Source: Octadecabacter temperatus
Lineage (GTDB): Bacteria > Pseudomonadota > Alphaproteobacteria > Rhodobacterales > Rhodobacteraceae
DNA length: 64,000 bases
Direction: 5' to 3'
Assembly (NCBI RefSeq): GCF_001187845.1
Contig: NZ_CP012160.1
Location: forward strand, 3,036,501 to 3,100,500
Each line of letters opens with the position of its first letter. Within the stretch, counting starts at the first letter, position 1. The notes below the pieces were generated by a model. The model was not told the DNA's origin, searched no databases, and saw only the letters and a program-made list of their open reading frames with translations. Shown piece after piece: positions 42,559-52,033 of the stretch. Position numbers and translations under genes: made by a program.

Positions 42559-43359
42559 TCAGTTGTGGCCCATTTCAGACAGCATGGCCTCAATTTTGGA
42601 TACATCCTCTGGGTTATTTAGCTCCCAAAATTGACGACCACGTGCTTCAACTTCGACACACAGCATATGTGCGCCGCGTTCAAGAAAACGCAGCTGCTCC
42701 AAACCTTCTAGATGCTCAAGCGGACCAGACGCCCAGCGCGGATACGCGGCCAATGCAGAAGGGCGATAGGCATATACACCAACATGATGGAAAACAGGTG
42801 TCTCATCGTCGTCGCAATAAGCCATACCAGTGTAAGGGATGACTTCTTTTGAGAAGAACAACGCATTGTGGTCGGCGCCAAACACAGCAGTTGTGCCACC
42901 TACACGACCTTCGCGGCGATCATCTAGCAAACCATTCAGCGCACGTCCGTCACACCGCAACACAGGCGTTGCGACTTCGGCGACAGGGTGTGCGGTCAAC
43001 CCAGCAACTAAGTCTTCGATAAACCATGCGGGCGTTAGCGGGGCATCGCCCTGCAAGTTCACAACGATTTCGTAACCACCGCCCAAGGTATCTAAGGCTT
43101 CTGCGCAACGCTCTGTTCCGTTTTGGCACTCTGTTGAAGTCATCACGACCTCCGCGCCAAACGCCTCGGCCGCGTCTTTAATGCGCTCATCATCCGTTGC
43201 GACAACGACGCGGTCGACGCCTGTCACGTTTTGGGCGGCCTCCCAAGATCGCTGGATCAAACTTTTGGCGTCTCCACTTGCACCACGCAGTTCTACCAGT
43301 GGCTTACCTGGGTAGCGCGTAGACGCGAAGCGAGCCGGAATGACGACAAGAACGCCCAT
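42559..43359 (-). CDS. kdsB: 3-deoxy-manno-octulosonate cytidylyltransferase
   Basis: This encodes 266 residues. KdsB (EC 2.7.7.38) activates Kdo as CMP-Kdo for LPS inner core or capsule linkers. VVIPARFASTRYPGKPLVEL starts the protein, and VVVATDDERI is near 52. QNGTERCAEALD is near 78 and LQGDAPLTPAWFI (family QGDEP) near 103. HHVGVYAYRPSALAAY is near 190 and LEHLEGLEQLRFLE near 215. It overlaps cysQ by one base (TAATG). Confidence 0.95.
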   Translation of the reverse strand: MGVLVVIPARFASTRYPGKPLVELRGASGDAKSLIQRSWEAAQNVTGVDRVVVATDDERIKDAAEAFGAEVVMTSTECQNGTERCAEALDTLGGGYEIVVNLQGDAPLTPAWFIEDLVAGLTAHPVAEVATPVLRCDGRALNGLLDDRREGRVGGTTAVFGADHNALFFSKEVIPYTGMAYCDDDETPVFHHVGVYAYRPSALAAYPRWASGPLEHLEGLEQLRFLERGAHMLCVEVEARGRQFWELNNPEDVSKIEAMLSEMGHN

Positions 43360-44156
43360 TAAGGTAGCTTCAAATCAATGCCGGGTGCGTAGGCAATAAA
43401 AAATGGGTTTGCGAAGTCATCTTTGCCGTAAGTAAGCGTTGTATGATCGTCAAAACGAACAACGTGGCCACCGGCACCTGTCAGGACCGCATGCCCAGCT
43501 GCAGTATCCCATTCCATAGTGCGACCAACGCGAGGATAAATGTCCGCCTCGCCTGTCGCAACAAGACAGAACTTCAACGAAGAGCCTGCGCTCTTCATGT
43601 CATTCACGGCATATTTGTTGATGTAGTCATCCGTTGCTTGATCGCGGTGCGATTTGGATGCGACAACCATCAAACCCGTATTGTCTGGCGTGCTTACAGA
43701 AATTGGAATGGTTGTTCCGACTGTGGCTTTGTCCAGATCACCAACCTCTTCGACAGATGCGCCAGCAGCGTTCGTGTAAAACAAGCGACCTTTTGCAGGT
43801 GCATAGACAACACCACGCTGCGGTGCGCCGTCTTCGACATAGGCGATGTTTACGGTGAAATCGCCGCGGCGATGAATGAACTCTTTGGTGCCATCAAGCG
43901 GATCAACGATCAGAAACGTATTCGCAGTGACCGTATGGCTGTCGGCTTGTTCTTCAGTTACGAGCGCAACATCAGGGAACGCTGCGCGTAAACCAGCTGA
44001 AATATGCGCATCAGCCGCTTCGTCTGCCGCCGTTACCGGGCTGTCGTCGCATTTGGATTTCACTTCGAAATCATCGGCACCATAGATTTCCATGATAATA
44101 TCGCCAGCTTCCAGCGATAGGCGCCGCATTACTTCTGTTAACTTGTCAAAATCCAT
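43359..44156 (-). CDS. cysQ: 3-prime(2-prime),5-prime-bisphosphate nucleotidase
   Basis: This encodes 265 residues of the lithium-sensitive inositol-phosphatase fold. CysQ (EC 3.1.3.7) removes the 3-prime phosphate of PAP, the inhibitory product of PAPS-dependent sulfotransfer. Metal ligands are in SPVTAADEAAD near residue 39 and LVTEEQAD near 63. The signature DPLDGTKEFIHRRGDFTVNI is near 85. WDTAAGHAVLTGAGG near 215 carries the last ligand. The start at 44156 has GGAG at 7 bases. Being in the same block as a sulfotransferase suggests a dedicated PAP-removal role. Confidence 0.93.
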   Translation of the reverse strand: MDFDKLTEVMRRLSLEAGDIIMEIYGADDFEVKSKCDDSPVTAADEAADAHISAGLRAAFPDVALVTEEQADSHTVTANTFLIVDPLDGTKEFIHRRGDFTVNIAYVEDGAPQRGVVYAPAKGRLFYTNAAGASVEEVGDLDKATVGTTIPISVSTPDNTGLMVVASKSHRDQATDDYINKYAVNDMKSAGSSLKFCLVATGEADIYPRVGRTMEWDTAAGHAVLTGAGGHVVRFDDHTTLTYGKDDFANPFFIAYAPGIDLKLP

Positions 44157-44301
44157 CACACTGCTCCAGTTTATCTACGATCACGGCTCTTTTTATTGAT
44201 CCGCGAAATTTGGGCCTTTATGCTACCGTGCTAAGGGATCGGCAAGATTTTCGTGCCAATAACGGCACTCAACCGCGTAAGCGACAACTGGCAGGCACAA
44301 A

Positions 44302-45123
44302 ATGTTCGAAGCAAGACGCAACTTGAGCCGCTCGCGCTCCGCATTTTCAATGCTGGAGCTGATCTATCATTCCATCGTGCGCGATGTCCGTAAGGAACAC
44401 CGTAATGCGCTGATCGGTCTGTTAATGAACATGCTTCAGACCGTGATTTTTGTCGGCGTTTTCTACTTCATGTTCTCTGTCCTAGGGCTAAAGGGCACCG
44501 CAATCCGTGGCGATTTCTTGTTGTACATAATGTCCGGGATTTTCCTGTTCATGACACACAATAAGGCGATGGGCGCTGTTCTTGGAGCCGAAGGCCCGGC
44601 GTCTGCGATGATGAAGCATGCACCGATGAACACAATCGTTGCGATCGTGTCTTCGGCGTTGGCGGCGCTTTATACTCAGTTTCTTTCGATGGCCGTCGTG
44701 TTGTACTTGTACCACGTGATGTTTGGCCCGATCACAATCCTTGATCCTGTTAGCGCGACGGGGATGATTATTCTGGCTTGGTTCACTGGCGCAGCCGTTG
44801 GTGTCGTCTTTCTAGCATTGAAACCTTGGTTCCCAGGTTTCGTACAGATAGCATCGTCGATTTATTCACGTGCGAACATGATCGCTTCAGGCAAGATGTT
44901 TGTGGCCAATTCGCTCCCTAGTACATTGCTTGCAATGTTCGATTGGAACCCGCTGTTTCATTGCATTGATCAGGCTCGCGGCTTTGTTTTTCTCAATTAC
45001 AACCCTCATTACAGCTCCATCAGCTACCCTCTACAAGTCGCGATTATCTTGATTATGGTTGGATTGATGCTTGAGTTTTTCACCCGTAAACACGCATCCG
45101 TCAGCTGGGAGGCTGCACGTTGA
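44302..45123 (+). CDS. ABC-2-type permease of polysaccharide export (KpsM-like)
   Basis: This encodes 273 residues with six hydrophobic segments typical of ABC-2 transporter permeases. The N-terminal amphipathic part (SMLELIYHSIVRDVRKEHRN) precedes TM1 near residue 40. HNKAMGAVLGAEGPASAMMKHAPMN-type connecting region is near 90-115, and FDWNPLFHCIDQARGFVFLNYNPHYSSI near 215-245 is the KpsM-type periplasmic loop. It would form the channel for a polysaccharide or glycolipid. The KpsT-type ATPase expected alongside is not in the window. The gene overlaps the following SH3b gene by 4 bases. Confidence 0.78.
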   Translation: MFEARRNLSRSRSAFSMLELIYHSIVRDVRKEHRNALIGLLMNMLQTVIFVGVFYFMFSVLGLKGTAIRGDFLLYIMSGIFLFMTHNKAMGAVLGAEGPASAMMKHAPMNTIVAIVSSALAALYTQFLSMAVVLYLYHVMFGPITILDPVSATGMIILAWFTGAAVGVVFLALKPWFPGFVQIASSIYSRANMIASGKMFVANSLPSTLLAMFDWNPLFHCIDQARGFVFLNYNPHYSSISYPLQVAIILIMVGLMLEFFTRKHASVSWEAAR

Positions 45124-45716
45124 TCTTTTTAATAGGCGTCATTTTTTTCGCGCTGTACGGCTTTGCGCTAGACGCACAAACATTGCCTTCGCTTTATGAA
45201 GTCGAAGGTGTCCCGAGTGGCGACTTTCTGAACGTACGGGAGGGTCCAAGCCTCAACACCGGCATTGTCGAAGTGATCAGCAATTCAAATCGCGTCGAAG
45301 TGATCAGGGTGCAAGGAAATTGGGGTCTAATTGGCCTAGGGGAAATATCGGGCTGGGCATCGATGCGCTTTCTTACAGTGGTCCCGCTAGCGGAAAACGA
45401 AATTCGTTTGCCATTGGCGTGTTATGGCGCTGAGCCTTTTTGGAACATCACCGTTGAGCAAAGCAACGCAAACTACGCGACGCCTGAAAACCTATCCCGT
45501 CCAATGACGGTACAAAGAAGTTCATCTGCCACAAATGGATTTACTTTCCTTCTCAGCGAAGAAGGGGCCCCGCTTACCCACACCCTCGTTGCCAGAGCGA
45601 ACACTTGCTCTGACGGCATGAGTGATCGGGCTTTCGGGATTTCCGCCCTATTGCATATGCAAACAGATGAGGGAAACTACGTACATCAGGGCTGCTGCAC
45701 CTTCCAAACTGAATAG
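45120..45716 (+). CDS. Bacterial SH3-domain periplasmic protein
   Basis: This encodes 198 residues from a TTG start that overlaps the permease stop (TTGA). An N-terminal hydrophobic segment (2-18) acts as signal or anchor. A bacterial SH3 domain follows at about 30-90 with DFLNVREGPSLNTGIVEVI and GWASMRFLTVV. The C-terminal half (about 95-198) starts with LPLACYGAEPFWNITVEQ, similar to COG3650-type envelope proteins, and has four cysteines. The SH3b unit often binds peptidoglycan. Coupling to the ABC permease hints at a shared envelope role. Confidence 0.75.
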   Translation: MIFLIGVIFFALYGFALDAQTLPSLYEVEGVPSGDFLNVREGPSLNTGIVEVISNSNRVEVIRVQGNWGLIGLGEISGWASMRFLTVVPLAENEIRLPLACYGAEPFWNITVEQSNANYATPENLSRPMTVQRSSSATNGFTFLLSEEGAPLTHTLVARANTCSDGMSDRAFGISALLHMQTDEGNYVHQGCCTFQTE

Positions 45717-45750
45717 CATTGCACATTGTCCTCCTGCCTTAGGGCGAACT

Positions 45751-46386
45751 CTAAGTCACGACGCGCAAGGTCAAATTTATCCTTCCACCACCGTTCAGCA
45801 ACGACGATGACCCAGCGCGGGTTTTATCAATCCCGTGATACACAAGACGCGCATCGCCACCCATGACCACAACATCTCCGGAGTTAAGCCAAATAGATTC
45901 CGTTTTGCCCCCGCGGGTAAGATTGCCGACCCGGAATAGCCCCTCGTCGCCCAAAGATACTGAAACGACAGGTTCACGAAACTCCGCCTCGTCACGGTCC
46001 TGATGCATCCCCATTCTTGCCGCGTCTCGATAAAGGTTTATCAAGCAACATTCTGGCACCCGATCCGAACCTGAAACCTTCTCCCAAATATTAAGGACGG
46101 ACGACGGAATAGCTGGCCATACCTTCCCGTTTGGGTGGGTCTCAGAGTATCGGTATCCGGAACGATCCGACACCCAACCAAACCGCCCGGCGCTCGTCAT
46201 TTGCACAGACATTGGCTTGCCATAGGGCGTCATGGGCGAAAACAGCGGCGCGGCGACGACAATCGCGCGAATATCTTGCAAAATTTTCTCTTGTGCAGGG
46301 CGATCAAGCAGCCCCTGCCAGACCTGAACACCCCTTAAAACCGCAGTTGGACGAGAATTATTCATCTGTTCACCATTTTTGCGCAT
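45751..46386 (-). CDS. alkB: Alpha-ketoglutarate-dependent dioxygenase AlkB
   Basis: This encodes 211 residues (204 from an alternative ATG at 46365, with GGTGA close by). AlkB removes methyl groups from N1-methyladenine and N3-methylcytosine in DNA using iron and 2-oxoglutarate. The HxD pair is in GMHQDRDEAEF near residue 124. The third ligand is in VYHGIDKTRAG near 183, and the 2-oxoglutarate-binding arginines are in GRINLTLR. SAGRFGWVSDRSGYRYSE near 66 binds the base. It is divergent from dnaK. Confidence 0.93.
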   Translation of the reverse strand: MRKNGEQMNNSRPTAVLRGVQVWQGLLDRPAQEKILQDIRAIVVAAPLFSPMTPYGKPMSVQMTSAGRFGWVSDRSGYRYSETHPNGKVWPAIPSSVLNIWEKVSGSDRVPECCLINLYRDAARMGMHQDRDEAEFREPVVSVSLGDEGLFRVGNLTRGGKTESIWLNSGDVVVMGGDARLVYHGIDKTRAGSSSLLNGGGRINLTLRVVT

Positions 46387-46403
46387 TACCCAGTGTTACA
46401 TAG

Positions 46404-46432
46404 CTTGCAGGCTGTATTTGCCACACCTATAT
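46404..46432 (+). promoter_or_regulatory. Putative heat-shock (RpoH) promoter of dnaK
   Basis: CTTG (46404-46407), an 18-base spacer and CCTATAT (46426-46432) resemble alphaproteobacterial sigma-32 promoters. It lies about 100 bases before the dnaK start. Confidence 0.45.
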
Positions 46433-46533
46433 ACACTGCGATCCGAATGGGCCTCCCCATTCAACCTACAACCATAGATGCCGGTGCCAAAACGGGCCTG
46501 CATCGCTCCAATCGCCTGAAAGGGATTTGAAAC

Positions 46534-48435
46534 ATGGCAAAAGTAATTGGTATTGACCTCGGGACTACAAACTCCTGTGTCGCAATCATGGACGGCTCGC
46601 AGCCACGCGTTATCGAAAACGCCGAAGGCGCGCGTACTACTCCATCTATCGTAGCATTCACCGACGACGAACGCCTCGTCGGTCAGCCGGCGAAACGTCA
46701 GGCTGTTACGAACCCAGAAAACACAATCTTCGGCATCAAGCGCCTCGTTGGTCGTCGCAACGACGACAAGCACCTTGCCAAAGACAAAAAGAACCTTCCG
46801 TTTAACGTCATTGATGGCGGCAACGGTGACGCATGGGTCGAAGCCAAGGGTGAGAAGTACTCCCCTGCGCAGATCTCTGCTGTGATCCTACAAAAAATGA
46901 AAGAAACTGCTGAGTCTTACCTTAGCGAAGAAGTAACCCAGGCCGTCATCACGGTTCCTGCTTACTTCAACGACGCCCAGCGTCAGGCGACTAAAGACGC
47001 CGGTAAGATTGCTGGCCTCGAAGTGCTGCGCATCATCAACGAGCCGACAGCGGCTGCTTTGGCGTACGGCCTCGACAAAAAAGAAACACAGACAATCGCG
47101 GTTTATGACCTTGGTGGTGGTACATTCGATGTAACGATCCTCGAAATCGACGACGGCTTGTTCGAAGTAAAATCAACCAACGGTGACACGTTCCTTGGTG
47201 GTGAAGACTTTGACATGCGCATCGTCAATTACCTTGCCGAAGAGTTCAAAAAGTCTAACGGCGTTGACCTCAAGAAAGACAAGATGGCGCTTCAGCGCCT
47301 GAAGGAAGCTGCGGAAAAGGCGAAGATCGAACTTTCCTCTGCATCCCAGACTGAAATCAACCAGCCATTTATTTCCATGGGTCCAGACGGTTCCCCATTG
47401 CACATGGTCATGAAACTGACCCGTGCGAAGTTGGAATCCCTTGTTGGTGATCTGATCAAGTCTTCCATGAAACCATGTGCTGCTGCGTTGAAAGATGCAG
47501 GCCTGACAACAAACGACATCGACGAAGTTGTTCTGGTTGGTGGTATGACACGCATGCCAAAGGTCATCGAAGAAGTAACGAAGTTCTTCGGTAAGGAACC
47601 ACATAAGGGTGTGAACCCTGATGAGGTTGTTGCGATGGGTGCTGCTATTCAGGCTGGTGTTCTTCAAGGTGACGTTAAAGACGTTGTTCTTCTCGACGTG
47701 ACACCGCTGTCCTTGGGCATCGAAACACTCGGCGGCGTGTTCACACGCTTGATCGACCGTAACACGACGATCCCAACAAAGAAGTCTCAGGTGTTCTCTA
47801 CTGCCGAAGACAACCAAAATGCTGTGACGATCCGTGTGTTCCAAGGTGAACGCGAGATGGCTGCCGACAACAAGATGCTCGGTCAGTTCAACCTCGAGAG
47901 CATCCCACCAGCACCACGTGGCATGCCACAGATCGAAGTGACATTTGATATCGACGCCAACGGCATCGTATCTGTTGCGGCATCCGATAAGGGCACCGGC
48001 AAAGAGCAGAAGATCACGATCCAAGCTTCTGGTGGTCTGTCCGATGAAGACATCGAACAAATGGTTCGCGACGCGGAAGACAACGCTGAAGCGGATAAAG
48101 ACCGTAAGGAACTGGTCGAAGCCAAAAACCAAGCGGAAAGCCTGGTCCACTCGACTGAGAAGTCCATGGAAGAGCATGCCGACAAAGTTGACCCAACCAC
48201 AATCGAAGCCATTGAGCTGGCAATTGCTGCGCTCAAGGACGATTTGGAAGGTGAAGACGCTGGCAAGATCAAGTCCGGTATCCAGAACGTTACTGAATCT
48301 GCGATGAAACTGGGTGAGGCGATCTATAAGTCTGCTCAGGAAGAAGCTGGCGAAGCCGAGCCTGAAGCAGCTGCGGCCGACGAAGATATCGTCGACGCAG
48401 ACTTCGAAGACCTCGACGACGACCAGCGCGGATAA
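46534..48435 (+). CDS. dnaK: Chaperone DnaK (Hsp70)
   Basis: This encodes 633 residues. The N-terminal ATPase domain (1-380) starts with [18 protein letters not shown], with [14 protein letters not shown] near 190 and [12 protein letters not shown] near 335. The substrate-binding domain follows after [15 protein letters not shown] near 388. The C-terminal lid ends in an acidic tail with EEVD-like [11 protein letters not shown]. It folds and protects client proteins with DnaJ and GrpE. The SD is AAAGGG. dnaJ follows 70 bases later with a hairpin between. Confidence 0.98.
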   Translation: MAKVIGIDLGTTNSCVAIMDGSQPRVIENAEGARTTPSIVAFTDDERLVGQPAKRQAVTNPENTIFGIKRLVGRRNDDKHLAKDKKNLPFNVIDGGNGDAWVEAKGEKYSPAQISAVILQKMKETAESYLSEEVTQAVITVPAYFNDAQRQATKDAGKIAGLEVLRIINEPTAAALAYGLDKKETQTIAVYDLGGGTFDVTILEIDDGLFEVKSTNGDTFLGGEDFDMRIVNYLAEEFKKSNGVDLKKDKMALQRLKEAAEKAKIELSSASQTEINQPFISMGPDGSPLHMVMKLTRAKLESLVGDLIKSSMKPCAAALKDAGLTTNDIDEVVLVGGMTRMPKVIEEVTKFFGKEPHKGVNPDEVVAMGAAIQAGVLQGDVKDVVLLDVTPLSLGIETLGGVFTRLIDRNTTIPTKKSQVFSTAEDNQNAVTIRVFQGEREMAADNKMLGQFNLESIPPAPRGMPQIEVTFDIDANGIVSVAASDKGTGKEQKITIQASGGLSDEDIEQMVRDAEDNAEADKDRKELVEAKNQAESLVHSTEKSMEEHADKVDPTTIEAIELAIAALKDDLEGEDAGKIKSGIQNVTESAMKLGEAIYKSAQEEAGEAEPEAAAADEDIVDADFEDLDDDQRG

Positions 48436-48452
48436 ACTCTGGTGAACTTTGC

Positions 48453-48479
48453 AGGACCGGTCCTAATCGGGCCGGTCCT
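48453..48479 (+). other. Hairpin between dnaK and dnaJ
   Basis: An 8-bp perfect stem AGGACCGG/CCGGTCCT with an 11-base loop stands 17 bases after the dnaK stop and 26 bases before the dnaJ start. There is no U-tract, so it is more likely an mRNA-processing or 3-prime stabilising structure than a full terminator. Confidence 0.5.
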
Positions 48480-48505
48480 CTGCTTCCCAAGGGGGAAATT
48501 CTGTC

Positions 48506-49651
48506 ATGGCAAAACGCGACTATTATGACGTTCTAGGCATCTCAAAAGGCGCGAGCGCCGATGAGATTAAGAAGGGCTATCGCCAAAAGGCGAAAGAACT
48601 TCACCCAGACCGCAACACCGACAACCCAGATGCGGAAAGCCAGTTCAAAGAAGCTGGCGAGGCTTATGAAGTCCTGAAGGACGCTGAGAAAAAAGCAGCC
48701 TACGATCGCTACGGTCACGCTGCGTTCGAAGGCGGCATGGGCGGCGGTGGGCGGCCCGGTGGTATGGGCGGCCAAGGTGATTTTGGCTCTGCATTCTCTG
48801 ATATTTTTGATGACCTGTTTGGAAACATGGGTGGTGGACGTGGCGGTGGTGGGCAATCCCGCGCCGCTCGCGGCAATGATTTGCGCTATAACTTGCGCGT
48901 CACATTGGAAGAAGCGTTCGCCGGCCTGCAAAAGACCATCACAGTGCCAACCGCATCTAGCTGTGGTTCCTGTAACGGAACTGGCGCCGAAGGCGGTTCA
49001 GAACCTCAAACCTGCCCGACATGTTCCGGCATGGGCAAAGTCCGCGCACAGCAAGGCTTCTTCACTGTCGAACGCACGTGCCCGACTTGTAATGGCATGG
49101 GCCAGACGATCAAAAACCCTTGCCATGAATGCCATGGCCAAGGACGCGTTGAGAAAGAGAAATCACTTTCCGTCAACATCCCAGCGGGTGTCGAAACCGG
49201 AACGCGCATTCGTCTCGCTGGCGAAGGCGAAGCGGGTATGCGTGGCGGTCCAACAGGTGATCTCTACATCTTCATTGAAGTACGTGATCACGATCTGTTT
49301 GAACGTGAAGCAAACCACCTGTTCTGTCGGGTGCCTGTCTCAATGGCGAAAGCTGCGCTTGGTGGTGATATTGAAGTGCCGACCATCGATGGTGGTCGTT
49401 CGCGTGTAAAAATTCCAGCGGGCTCACAGTCAGGTCGTCAGATGCGTTTACGTGCCAAGGGCATGCCCGCCCTTCGTGGCGGCGGCCCTGGTGATATGTT
49501 CATCGAAATGGCGGTTGAAACCCCTGTTAACCTGACCACTAAGCAGAAAGAACTGCTGCGCGAATTTGACGAACTGGCGAGCGACAACAACCCGCAAACG
49601 TCAACGTTCTTCAAATCGGTCAAATCTTTCTGGGAATCGATGAAGGGTTAA
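48506..49651 (+). CDS. dnaJ: Chaperone DnaJ (Hsp40)
   Basis: This encodes 381 residues. The J domain (1-70) has the HPD motif in [12 protein letters not shown] Gly/Phe-rich region follows (about 75-115). The four zinc-finger repeats [24 protein letters not shown] and CHECHGQG lie near 150-215. A C-terminal substrate domain ends with the dimerisation helix. It stimulates DnaK ATPase and delivers clients. Its SD is AAGGGGG. Confidence 0.98.
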   Translation: MAKRDYYDVLGISKGASADEIKKGYRQKAKELHPDRNTDNPDAESQFKEAGEAYEVLKDAEKKAAYDRYGHAAFEGGMGGGGRPGGMGGQGDFGSAFSDIFDDLFGNMGGGRGGGGQSRAARGNDLRYNLRVTLEEAFAGLQKTITVPTASSCGSCNGTGAEGGSEPQTCPTCSGMGKVRAQQGFFTVERTCPTCNGMGQTIKNPCHECHGQGRVEKEKSLSVNIPAGVETGTRIRLAGEGEAGMRGGPTGDLYIFIEVRDHDLFEREANHLFCRVPVSMAKAALGGDIEVPTIDGGRSRVKIPAGSQSGRQMRLRAKGMPALRGGGPGDMFIEMAVETPVNLTTKQKELLREFDELASDNNPQTSTFFKSVKSFWESMKG

Positions 49652-49689
49652 GCCGTTAACCATGCGGTAATTAGAATCACGGCAAAGTC

Positions 49690-49709
49690 GGAGGATGAAA
49701 CATGCCTCC
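49690..49709 (+). promoter_or_regulatory. Hairpin covering the radC ribosome site and start codon
   Basis: GGAGGATG (49690-49697) pairs with CATGCCTCC (49701-49709) with one bulged G and an AAA loop. The Shine-Dalgarno and the ATG at 49695 sit in the same arm, which would block initiation unless opened. Confidence 0.45.
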
Positions 49710-50492
49710 GCCTTCGCCGAAGCCCCGCTTTTACCTCTTGGCCAAGCATCGCCGGTCACAATTGATCGAGATGAAGTCGAGATCGTTCCGGCCGTTTCCA
49801 CATCCAAAAGTGGCAGGCATCCTTCCTATCTAGCTGATCATCGTAAACGCCTCCGTCATCGTTTTTTAACCGGCGGCGCTGCAGCGATGCCGGACTATGA
49901 AATTCTTGAACTCACATTGTTTCGCGCGATCCCAAGGCAAGATGTCAAACCACTCGCTCGTCTTTTGATCGAAACTTTTGGTGACCTAAACGGCGTTCTC
50001 TCTGCCCCGATCGCTCGGCTTGAAAGGGTGCATGGGGTTGGTCCTGCTGTCGCTCTTGAGCTCAAGGTCATGGAAACTGTGACCCATCGAATGGCCCGTG
50101 CAAAGGTTATGCAACGGCATGTGATAAGCTCGTGGGACGCGGTTCTCGACTACTGCCACACAGTCATGGCACATCGGGACACCGAACAGTTTCGTGTGCT
50201 CTTTCTCGATCGCAAAAACGTCCTGATCGCGGACGAAGCGCAGGGTGCTGGTACTGTTGACCATGTCCCCGTCTATCCACGCGAAGTCGTTAAACGTGCA
50301 CTCGAACTCAATGCATCCGCGTTGATTCTTGTTCACAATCACCCGTCAGGTGATCCGACCCCATCAAATGAAGACATCGCCATGACAAGACAGATTTCAG
50401 ACGCGGCCGGGGCGCTCAGTATCTCTCTCCATGACCATTTGATTATCGGACGTTCCCGTGAGCTTAGCTTTAAGTCACAAGGGCTAATCTAG
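49695..50492 (+). CDS. radC: RadC family protein (JAB/MPN domain)
   Basis: This encodes 265 residues. An N-terminal helix-hairpin-helix-like part (HRKRLRHRFLTGGAAAMPDYEILELTLF near residues 45-75 and LERVHGVGPAVALEL near 110) is followed by the MPN domain with the JAMM zinc motif ILVHNHPSGDPTPSNEDI near 212-229. The role in DNA repair was inferred from old E. coli data and is not secure; a metal-dependent hydrolase is likely. The Shine-Dalgarno GGAGG touches the ATG, an unusual spacing, and lies in a hairpin. It is convergent with the next gene (4-base overlap). Confidence 0.9.
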   Translation: MKHASAFAEAPLLPLGQASPVTIDRDEVEIVPAVSTSKSGRHPSYLADHRKRLRHRFLTGGAAAMPDYEILELTLFRAIPRQDVKPLARLLIETFGDLNGVLSAPIARLERVHGVGPAVALELKVMETVTHRMARAKVMQRHVISSWDAVLDYCHTVMAHRDTEQFRVLFLDRKNVLIADEAQGAGTVDHVPVYPREVVKRALELNASALILVHNHPSGDPTPSNEDIAMTRQISDAAGALSISLHDHLIIGRSRELSFKSQGLI

Positions 50493-52033
50493 GGCGCGCC
50501 ACGCACCCAAAGCTCTACGCGACGATTGGTCTGTTGACCCCAAATCGTATCATCGCAAGCCATTGGCAGGGCTTCTCCGAACGCCTCAGTTTCAACTTGG
50601 ACATTTGACGGAAACGACCCGCCCAACGCGCGATTTAGATCACGCATGACAGCTTCGGCCCGCGCAGATGAAAGATCGCGGTTCGCCGTAGCAGGCCCAC
50701 GACCGTCGCTGAACCCGACCAACATCAACTCTTGCCCGCCGAACCGGCCGTCTCGAATAGCCTGTGCCAACTGCATCACGTTAGAGCGAGATTGACCGTC
50801 CAGCCTTGTCGACCCGGGTTCAAATCGGAAGGTGCTAGACATGCGAACACGCGGTGACAACAAACGAATCATACGTTGCAATTCTGTGAGCGGGACTTCG
50901 GTTCCCGCATTCGAAATTGCATTCGCGAGTCGATCTCCTTGATCCGCCAACGGTATCGGCACAGCGGCAAGATCCACGAATCCTGCACGACGAATTACCA
51001 ACTGTGCAGACGGTGACCTTAACCAATCGAGAAATTCGACAATCTGTGGGTGCTGCTTGCGTTGTGGCAAATAGATGAACATTGGAAACGTCAGTGGGTA
51101 ATCTTCAGTCTTCATGGTTAAAAACCGAGCCTCTGATAACAATCCACAAGCCCCATTTAATGTCAGGGGCTGAGTGTTCTGCGTCGCACCATACGGAACA
51201 AGTGACAGCTCGTTGGCCCCGCTAGAAACTGCGTCAAGAAGTGTGTCCAAATCCTCGTGAGAAAAATCTGGCGCCCCCAACTGCAACCCAAACGGGCGCA
51301 TAAATCTATCTTCAAACCCTTGAATCTGACCGTCAGTATCTTCCTTCAAATGCACATTGAACTGCCCGCCTGACCCTGACAGCTCGTCAGTCAAATCTGC
51401 CATCGATATTGACCGCACATCCGAGTTTGCGGGAACAACAGGCACAAGTGCATCTAAGGCTAGAATGCGAGCGTGCCGAGCAAGGTTAAGTGGCCCAAGA
51501 CCAGCGTCCGCTGCAATGCCCAGTTCACTGTCTCGCAGTTCGCGCATCGACATAAGCGCATCTGCGTCATGGTTTGCGAATTTCGCGAAGGCTTGATCTT
51601 GGGGTTCAATCTCAATGGAGATCTCAAGCGCAATTGTCCCGTCGGAGCCAGAAAGTTGAAAACCTTGAACACTTTCACGCGCATTCCACCCATTGTCCCG
51701 CGCGTAGGCGTCAATCAACGCGGGCAAAAGTAAATCGCCCATACGCGCAGCACCGGTTAGTCGCAGACTGGCAACGTAATTTTCTAAATCAGGGCAACTC
51801 GCCCCATCGCATGTCATCGCGTCGGCCCGGAAAGTGACAAAGCCAGCATCAGAGGCAACCGATACGTTTTCACCATCAAATGCGACAAACCGGCCGGCCA
51901 CCGTCACAGCGTCATTTTCGCTTCGGTAAATAACATCCTGCGCAGCAGAACTTCCCACGAAAACAAAATGTGCGACGAAAACCGCCGCACATTTCAAAAA
52001 TGGATGTATCTTCTTGAACCATGTACTCGTCAT
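50489..52033 (-). CDS. Periplasmic phosphate-binding-like (PstS-type) domain fused to an OmpA domain
   Basis: This encodes 514 residues. A signal peptide (about 1-31, ending SSAAQ) precedes a short beta domain and a PBP-like domain at about 90-360: LTGAARMGDLLLPALIDAY, MSMRELRDSELG and ALDALVPVVPANSDVRSISM, as in PstS-type proteins. The C-terminal OmpA/MotB peptidoglycan-binding domain (about 395-514) begins FRFEPGSTRLDGQSRSN and ends RRVELWVRG. It overlaps the next upstream gene by 4 bases. It may tether a ligand sensor to the cell wall. Ligand unknown. Confidence 0.8.
   Translation of the reverse strand: MTSTWFKKIHPFLKCAAVFVAHFVFVGSSAAQDVIYRSENDAVTVAGRFVAFDGENVSVASDAGFVTFRADAMTCDGASCPDLENYVASLRLTGAARMGDLLLPALIDAYARDNGWNARESVQGFQLSGSDGTIALEISIEIEPQDQAFAKFANHDADALMSMRELRDSELGIAADAGLGPLNLARHARILALDALVPVVPANSDVRSISMADLTDELSGSGGQFNVHLKEDTDGQIQGFEDRFMRPFGLQLGAPDFSHEDLDTLLDAVSSGANELSLVPYGATQNTQPLTLNGACGLLSEARFLTMKTEDYPLTFPMFIYLPQRKQHPQIVEFLDWLRSPSAQLVIRRAGFVDLAAVPIPLADQGDRLANAISNAGTEVPLTELQRMIRLLSPRVRMSSTFRFEPGSTRLDGQSRSNVMQLAQAIRDGRFGGQELMLVGFSDGRGPATANRDLSSARAEAVMRDLNRALGGSFPSNVQVETEAFGEALPMACDDTIWGQQTNRRVELWVRGAP

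Noticed and set aside
47173..48177. Open frame of 334 codons opposite dnaK
   Set aside because: Complementary to a highly conserved Hsp70 sequence, composition His/Phe/Cys rich, no start signal.
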